Source of the DNA: Pseudomonadota bacterium
Lineage (GTDB): Bacteria; Pseudomonadota; Gammaproteobacteria; Xanthomonadales; Xanthomonadaceae
DNA length: 7,095 nucleotides
NCBI GenBank assembly: GCA_023394655.1
Contig: JAEXAG010000100.1
Coordinates: forward strand, 1 to 7,095
Direction of reading: 5' to 3'
Part shown: positions 5,545 through 7,095 of the stretch, piece by piece
Numbering within the stretch: the stretch's first letter is position 1
Layout: each line of letters starts with the position of its first letter
The notes under the pieces: model-generated
Database searches by the model: none
The model's input: the letters and a program-made list of their open reading frames with translations, nothing else
Told to the model about the DNA's origin: nothing
Translations under genes and position numbers: made by a program

Positions 5545-6453
5545 GGGGGCTTGTATTGAAATCATGTTGTGCAGCGCGACAGGTCCGCGCGGGATGCGCG
5601 CCGGCTCCCACGCGGGCAGCGCGCGGCGCAGGAAATCCTCCGCAGAACCGGCGCCCGCGACGGCCTCGGCGGGCTGCCCGAGGACGCGCCAGGCCAGCCG
5701 CATCGCCGGCAACGGGTCGCCGGCATCCAGCGGCAGCGCGGCCAGCGACTTGCCCAGCTTCTGCCCGCCTTCGTCCAGCAGCAGGGGCAGGTGGGCGTAC
5801 GTCGGCGTCGGCAGCCCGAGGGCCTGCTGCAGCAGGATCTGCCGGGGCGTGGAATCCAGCAGGTCGGCCCCGCGGACCACTTCGTCGATGCCCTGTTCGG
5901 CATCGTCCACCACGACGGCGAGCTGGTAGGCCCAGAAACCATCGGCCCGGCGCAGGACGAAATCGCCGGCCTCGTGATCCACGCGTTGCCGCTGCGGGCC
6001 GTGGACCCGGTCTGCGAAGGCGATGCAGGTGCCGTCGGCCACGCGCAGGCGGATCGCGGGGACTTCGCGCGGCGGCCCCTCGATGCAGTGCCGGTGGATG
6101 CCGCCGGTGGCGGCGAGCGTGGCCCGGCTGCAATGGCAGGCGAAGGCTGCTCCGGAGGCGATCAGGCTGTCGAGGGTGGCGCGGTAGAGCGCGTCGCGCC
6201 CGGACTGCCGGAGAACCTCCCCGTCCCAGGCCAAGCCGAACCGGCGCAGGGTTTCGAGCTGCATTTCCGCGGCACCGGGCACTTCGCGGGCGCGATCGAC
6301 GTCTTCGATCCGCACCCGCCATTCCCCTCCGCGGCTGCGGGCCGAGAGCCAGCTGCCGAGCGCGGCCACCAGCGAGCCGGCGTGCAGCGGCCCGGTCGGG
6401 GAGGGGGCGAAGCGGCCGCGGGGCGGCGGCGGGGCGGGGGATGTCATCTCCAT
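5542..6453 (-). CDS. gluQRS: Glutamyl-Q tRNA(Asp) synthetase
   Basis: GluQRS is a truncated glutamyl-tRNA synthetase paralog without an anticodon-binding domain. It attaches glutamate to the queuosine base at position 34 of tRNA(Asp) in the cytoplasm. The 303-residue length is typical. Class I signatures are GRFAPSPTGPLHAGSLVAAL (13-32, with the HIGH-like HAGS at 24-27), RIEDVD (48-53), the DGFWAYQLAVVVDD stretch (171-184) and the KMSKS-like KLGKS (232-236). The zinc site reads C106-H-C108 ... GGIH-RH-C123. The tyrosine that is the usual third ligand appears to be His120, with a loop one residue shorter than in E. coli. I start at the ATG at 6453; GTG at 6456 and ATG at 6447 are also in frame and no clear Shine-Dalgarno decides. 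A much longer open frame to 6963 is antisense to htpX. It is divergent from htpX and 37 bases upstream of PhaB copy A. Confidence 0.93.
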   Translation of the reverse strand: MEMTSPAPPPPRGRFAPSPTGPLHAGSLVAALGSWLSARSRGGEWRVRIEDVDRAREVPGAAEMQLETLRRFGLAWDGEVLRQSGRDALYRATLDSLIASGAAFACHCSRATLAATGGIHRHCIEGPPREVPAIRLRVADGTCIAFADRVHGPQRQRVDHEAGDFVLRRADGFWAYQLAVVVDDAEQGIDEVVRGADLLDSTPRQILLQQALGLPTPTYAHLPLLLDEGGQKLGKSLAALPLDAGDPLPAMRLAWRVLGQPAEAVAGAGSAEDFLRRALPAWEPARIPRGPVALHNMISIQAP

Positions 6454-6456
6454 CAC

Positions 6457-6486
6457 GTTGCATTCAACGGCGACAGCCCATATTTT
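6457..6486 (+). promoter_or_regulatory. Candidate htpX promoter (heat-shock or housekeeping type)
   Basis: The 66-base gap between the divergent gluQRS and htpX starts holds GTTGCAT, then 13 bases, then CCCATAT (6477-6483). This resembles a sigma-32 layout (CTTGAAA, 13-15 bases, CCCCATnT). The same bases can be read as TTGCAT - 17 bases - TATTTT, a weak sigma-70 pair. A 5-bp dyad, CGTTG/CAACG (6456-6469), overlaps the -35 region. htpX is a heat-shock/envelope-stress gene in E. coli, which makes the first reading attractive but unproven. Confidence 0.35.
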
Positions 6487-6519
6487 CCCAGACAGTTCCG
6501 CAAAACGTGATCCAACACA

Positions 6520-7095
6520 ATGTTCAAGCGCGTCTTCCTTTTCCTGGCCACCAACCTGGCCGTCCTCGTCCTGCTCGGCATCGTCATGAACGTGGTGCTG
6601 CCGATGTTCGGCATCCAGCTCGGCAACATGGGGGGGCTGCTGGTGTTCGCGGCCATCTTCGGATTCGGTGGCGCGTTCATCTCGCTCCTGATGTCGAAGT
6701 GGATGGCGAAGCGCAGCACCGGCGCGATGGTCATCGAGCAGCCCCGCAACGAGATGGAGCAGTGGCTCTTCACCACCGTGCAGCGCCAGGCGCAGGCGGC
6801 CGGCATCGGCATGCCCGAAGTGGCCATCTACGAGGCCCCGGAAATCAACGCCTTCGCCACCGGCGCCAACCGCAACAACGCGCTGGTGGCGGTTTCGACC
6901 GGCCTGCTGCGCAACATGAGCCGCGATGAAGCCGAGGCGGTGCTCGGCCACGAGGTGGCACACGTCGCCAACGGCGACATGGTGACGATGGCGCTCCTGC
7001 AGGGCGTGCTCAACACCTTCGTGATCGTGCTGGCGCGCGTGGTCGGCCGGGCCATCGACGGCTACCTCAGCGGCGGTCGCAACGAAGGCCCCGGC
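6520..7095 (+). CDS. htpX: Protease HtpX, N-terminal part (runs off right edge)
   Basis: HtpX is an inner-membrane M48B zinc metalloprotease that degrades damaged membrane proteins with its active site on the cytoplasmic side, alongside FtsH. The first 192 codons are present, about two thirds of the usual 290 or so. Visible features are two N-terminal transmembrane helices (about 4-27 and 37-59) opening with the family-typical MFKRVFLFLATNLAVL, the NAFATG motif (110-115), the catalytic HEVAH (H144, E145, H148) followed by NGD (151-153), and the start of a third hydrophobic segment (about 154-175). The third zinc ligand lies beyond the window. The start at 6520 gives the standard N-terminus; no strong Shine-Dalgarno precedes it. 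It is divergent from gluQRS and may be stress-regulated. Confidence 0.97.
   Translation, partial: MFKRVFLFLATNLAVLVLLGIVMNVVLPMFGIQLGNMGGLLVFAAIFGFGGAFISLLMSKWMAKRSTGAMVIEQPRNEMEQWLFTTVQRQAQAAGIGMPEVAIYEAPEINAFATGANRNNALVAVSTGLLRNMSRDEAEAVLGHEVAHVANGDMVTMALLQGVLNTFVIVLARVVGRAIDGYLSGGRNEGPG

Noticed and set aside
5556..6929. 457- and 313-codon plus-strand frames over gluQRS
   Set aside because: Antisense and frame-shifted shadows of gluQRS and htpX, with Arg/Pro-rich low-complexity translation.
6454..6963. N-terminal extension of the gluQRS frame
   Set aside because: This open stretch is antisense to htpX and is not GluQRS-like. The family N-terminus begins near RGRFAPSPTGP.
1..7095. CRISPR arrays, tRNA or rRNA genes, insertion sequences, prophage or toxin-antitoxin genes
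   Set aside because: No spaced direct repeats, cloverleaf-like segments, transposase motifs or terminal inverted repeats were seen on either strand by eye.

Overview
The window is high-GC DNA (about two thirds G+C by eye) with strong GC3 codon bias and densely packed genes. Content and order suggest a gammaproteobacterium of the Xanthomonadaceae/Lysobacteraceae type (Lysobacter, Luteimonas or a relative). That placement rests on protein resemblance from memory, not on a database search. No mobile element, CRISPR array, tRNA or rRNA was seen, and the region reads as stable chromosomal core or near-core.

Layout, left to right. (1) The 5' part of a ribonuclease D gene runs leftward off the edge. 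(2) Divergent from it is a 618-residue lipoprotein with an alpha-helical middle and a C-terminal sulfatase-modifying-factor (SUMF1/FGE) fold. The fold lacks the two catalytic cysteines of true formylglycine-generating enzymes. (3) Next is a membrane-anchored periplasmic M48 metalloprotease, preceded by a four-copy hexanucleotide repeat. A strong stem-loop terminator follows and separates it from convergent genes on the minus strand. (4) On the minus strand lies a polyhydroxyalkanoate (PHA) regulatory and reductase block. In transcription order it is gluQRS, an acetoacetyl-CoA reductase (PhaB copy A), a terminator, phaR, a second reductase (copy B) and a 56-residue two-helix membrane protein. 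(5) Divergent from gluQRS is the 5' part of htpX, which runs off the right edge.

How the genes fit together: phaR, PhaB copy B and the small membrane protein look like one operon. The phaR stop overlaps the copy B start by one base, and the small gene begins 11 bases after copy B ends. PhaB copy A is set apart by its own terminator. Both reductases keep the Ser-Tyr-Lys site of acetoacetyl-CoA reductases but differ at the residue that usually sets NADH versus NADPH preference. A perfect 7-bp TGC-rich dyad upstream of phaR is a reasonable candidate for a PhaR autoregulatory operator. The PHA synthase and thiolase are not in this window.

I did not find a clearly new biological system. The items most worth following up are the paired PhaB paralogs with different predicted cofactors, the cysteine-less SUMF1 lipoprotein, the small membrane protein at the end of the phaR operon, and an altered zinc-site residue in GluQRS.
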